DNA of 6,401 bases from an uncultured Candidatus Melainabacteria bacterium (GTDB lineage: Bacteria > Cyanobacteriota > Vampirovibrionia > Gastranaerophilales > Gastranaerophilaceae), in assembly GCA_937898445.1 (NCBI GenBank), contig CALEJY010000109.1:1-6401 (forward strand). The letters are read 5' to 3'. A model generated the notes under the pieces. That model was not told the origin of the DNA. It made no database searches and was given only the letters and a program-made list of their open reading frames with translations. Position 1 is the stretch's first letter. Each line of letters begins with the position of its first letter. The translations under genes and the position numbers were made by a program. Shown here piece by piece: positions 5,194-6,401 of the stretch.

Positions 5194-6367
5194 ACTCTTT
5201 TACCCAATCTTTAAATTCATTATACGTTTTTACGCCAACATAAACATTGCCGTTAATCATTGTTGACGGAGTTCCGTTAATACCATGTTTATACGCATAA
5301 TCAATATCATTTTTAATTTCTGCCAATGTTTCTAAACTGTTTGCATCTTCTTGCAATTTATCGATATCAAAGCCTTTATCAGCAACGAGTTTAATAATTT
5401 CTTCTTCTGTTTGCGGTTTTTTCTCAAACAAGATTTCGTTCATTTCCCATAACTTACCTTGTTTTTCAGCAGCAACAGAATATTGCGCATCTATACAAGA
5501 ACCTTGATGGAACGGAGCTTGCAAATAAGCATTACAACTTGTATCTAGCGGAAGGTTTCTGTGAACGATTTTGATATTTTTCATTTCTTTAGCCAATTTA
5601 TGCATCATGACGTTATGAACCGGACAAATCGGGCATTGATAATCTGAATATACATAAACAGTAACTTTTGCGTTTTCGTCACCCAACAAATTCCCTTTTA
5701 CTGCAAATTGATTTTTCTTATGTCTAAATTCTTTAAATTCCATCTGTCTTTTTACTTGCGGAGCGAATTTAAAAGTAACTCTTGTATAAGTTAAAAATCC
5801 AATAGCAACTGTCATAACTGCAATAAAAGCAATTAAATATTTTTTAATCTTAATTGCATCTACAAAATCTTGTACACTTTGTTTTATTGAGCGAACAAAG
5901 CCGCCGTTTTTGAAATCTGTTGCAATACAACCGATTGCTAGATTTAAAATATATGTAAATGCACATAAAATACAAAGTTTTTTAATATCAAACAAACTCA
6001 ATGACAACAACACCATTGAAACGCTGAATGCAAACAACCCCAATGATGCGATATAATCCATCGGATTTTTGAATACTTCCATAAACTTGAATAGTTTAAA
6101 ATTCTTCAATTTTTGAGCAAACAACATCAAGAAAACGAAAGCGTAATAGAACATTCCCCAATATGCAAGAGGAATTCCTAAAAACTGAGCTTCAGAAGTT
6201 TTTGCAATTCCATCACAATCAATAAATTCGTTCACGGAACAAAAACTTGAAAGTGCATAAGGATTAAAGTTCGCATTATAATATATAATAGCCAGCTTTA
6301 TTGTTGTAATTATTCCCACAATTGCAATAGCTGCAATCGAAATCTTTTTCTTCATTTCAGTTTTCAT
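5174..6367 (-). CDS. VKOR-DsbA fusion, disulfide-forming membrane oxidoreductase
   Basis: A 397-residue protein in two parts. Residues 1-200 form a vitamin K epoxide reductase (VKOR) domain with five predicted membrane helices near 9-30, 66-86, 104-126, 130-150 and 176-195. Loop cysteines are Cys43 and Cys51, then FLGIPLAYWG (62-71), and the quinone-side CILC pair is Cys132/Cys135. Residues about 215-397 are a DsbA/BdbD-like thioredoxin-fold domain with YSDYQCPICP (Cys245/Cys248), additional Cys278 and Cys291, and the cis-Pro loop GTPST (Pro367). In the known family the exported thioredoxin domain oxidises substrate proteins and passes electrons through the VKOR loop cysteines to quinone, replacing DsbA plus DsbB. 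All key cysteines are present, so the enzyme should be active. AGGAG lies 10 bases before the ATG; Met5 is an alternative start. Its 3' end overlaps queH by 20 bases. Exported proteins encoded downstream could be substrates. Confidence 0.95.
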   Translation of the reverse strand: MKTEMKKKISIAAIAIVGIITTIKLAIIYYNANFNPYALSSFCSVNEFIDCDGIAKTSEAQFLGIPLAYWGMFYYAFVFLMLFAQKLKNFKLFKFMEVFKNPMDYIASLGLFAFSVSMVLLSLSLFDIKKLCILCAFTYILNLAIGCIATDFKNGGFVRSIKQSVQDFVDAIKIKKYLIAFIAVMTVAIGFLTYTRVTFKFAPQVKRQMEFKEFRHKKNQFAVKGNLLGDENAKVTVYVYSDYQCPICPVHNVMMHKLAKEMKNIKIVHRNLPLDTSCNAYLQAPFHQGSCIDAQYSVAAEKQGKLWEMNEILFEKKPQTEEEIIKLVADKGFDIDKLQEDANSLETLAEIKNDIDYAYKHGINGTPSTMINGNVYVGVKTYNEFKDWVKEYGAEER

Positions 6368-6377
6368 ATATAAAGTT

Positions 6378-6382
6378 CTCCT
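6378..6382 (-). promoter_or_regulatory. Ribosome binding site of VKOR-DsbA gene
   Basis: Minus-strand AGGAG lies 10 bases before the ATG at 6367, the same long spacing as for DAHP synthase. The window ends 19 bases further on, so the promoter is not visible. Confidence 0.65.
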
Positions 6383-6401
6383 ATTTCGTATTTTAATAAT
6401 A

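Overview
The window is AT-rich, gene-dense bacterial DNA in which every supported gene lies on the minus strand, so transcription runs from high to low coordinates. Genes use ATG starts, mostly with AGGA/AGGAG Shine-Dalgarno sites. Several proteins have Sec signal peptides, and there is a membrane VKOR-DsbA fusion plus an oxygen-independent queuosine enzyme (QueH). Low G+C, a VKOR-thioredoxin-fold fusion (typical of Cyanobacteria and relatives), QueH, and small hairpin repeats with a TTCGCTC core would fit an anaerobic gut-type lineage such as Gastranaerophilales/Vampirovibrionia ('Melainabacteria'). That placement is inference from general character; no marker gene here proves it.

Layout in transcription order. 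(1) 6367 to 4648: a VKOR-DsbA fusion for disulfide formation in exported proteins, overlapping queH (epoxyqueuosine reductase) by 20 bases. (2) About 4653 to 4543: an intergenic region with a perfect 12-bp inverted repeat overlapping the queH stop, followed by a good -10 box. (3) 4542 to 1782: an exported TPR protein with a Met-rich, poly-Asn tail; a cytosolic TPR protein 7 bases further on without its own ribosome binding site; then DAHP synthase, the first enzyme of the shikimate pathway. (4) 1750 to 1681: a pair of hairpin repeat units. (5) 1659 to 239: a self-contained transcription unit with promoter, 5'-UTR hairpin, a small secreted Lys/Gly tetrapeptide-repeat protein, an exported FGE-sulfatase-fold protein, and an intrinsic terminator. 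(6) 1 to 238: no gene, but a second copy of the dispersed repeat and a compact cluster of nested hairpins.

The genes in (1), (3) and (4) look like ordinary housekeeping and envelope functions. The most unusual part is the 1659-239 unit. It pairs a secreted protein made of 15 uninterrupted GX3 repeats (mostly G-x-K-x) with a formylglycine-generating-enzyme-like protein in which the first of the two catalytic cysteines appears to be Ser. The unit is bracketed by same-orientation copies of one dispersed repeat. The exported proteins carry 0, 2 or 4 mature cysteines, which is compatible with being substrates of the VKOR-DsbA system, but this is suggestive only.
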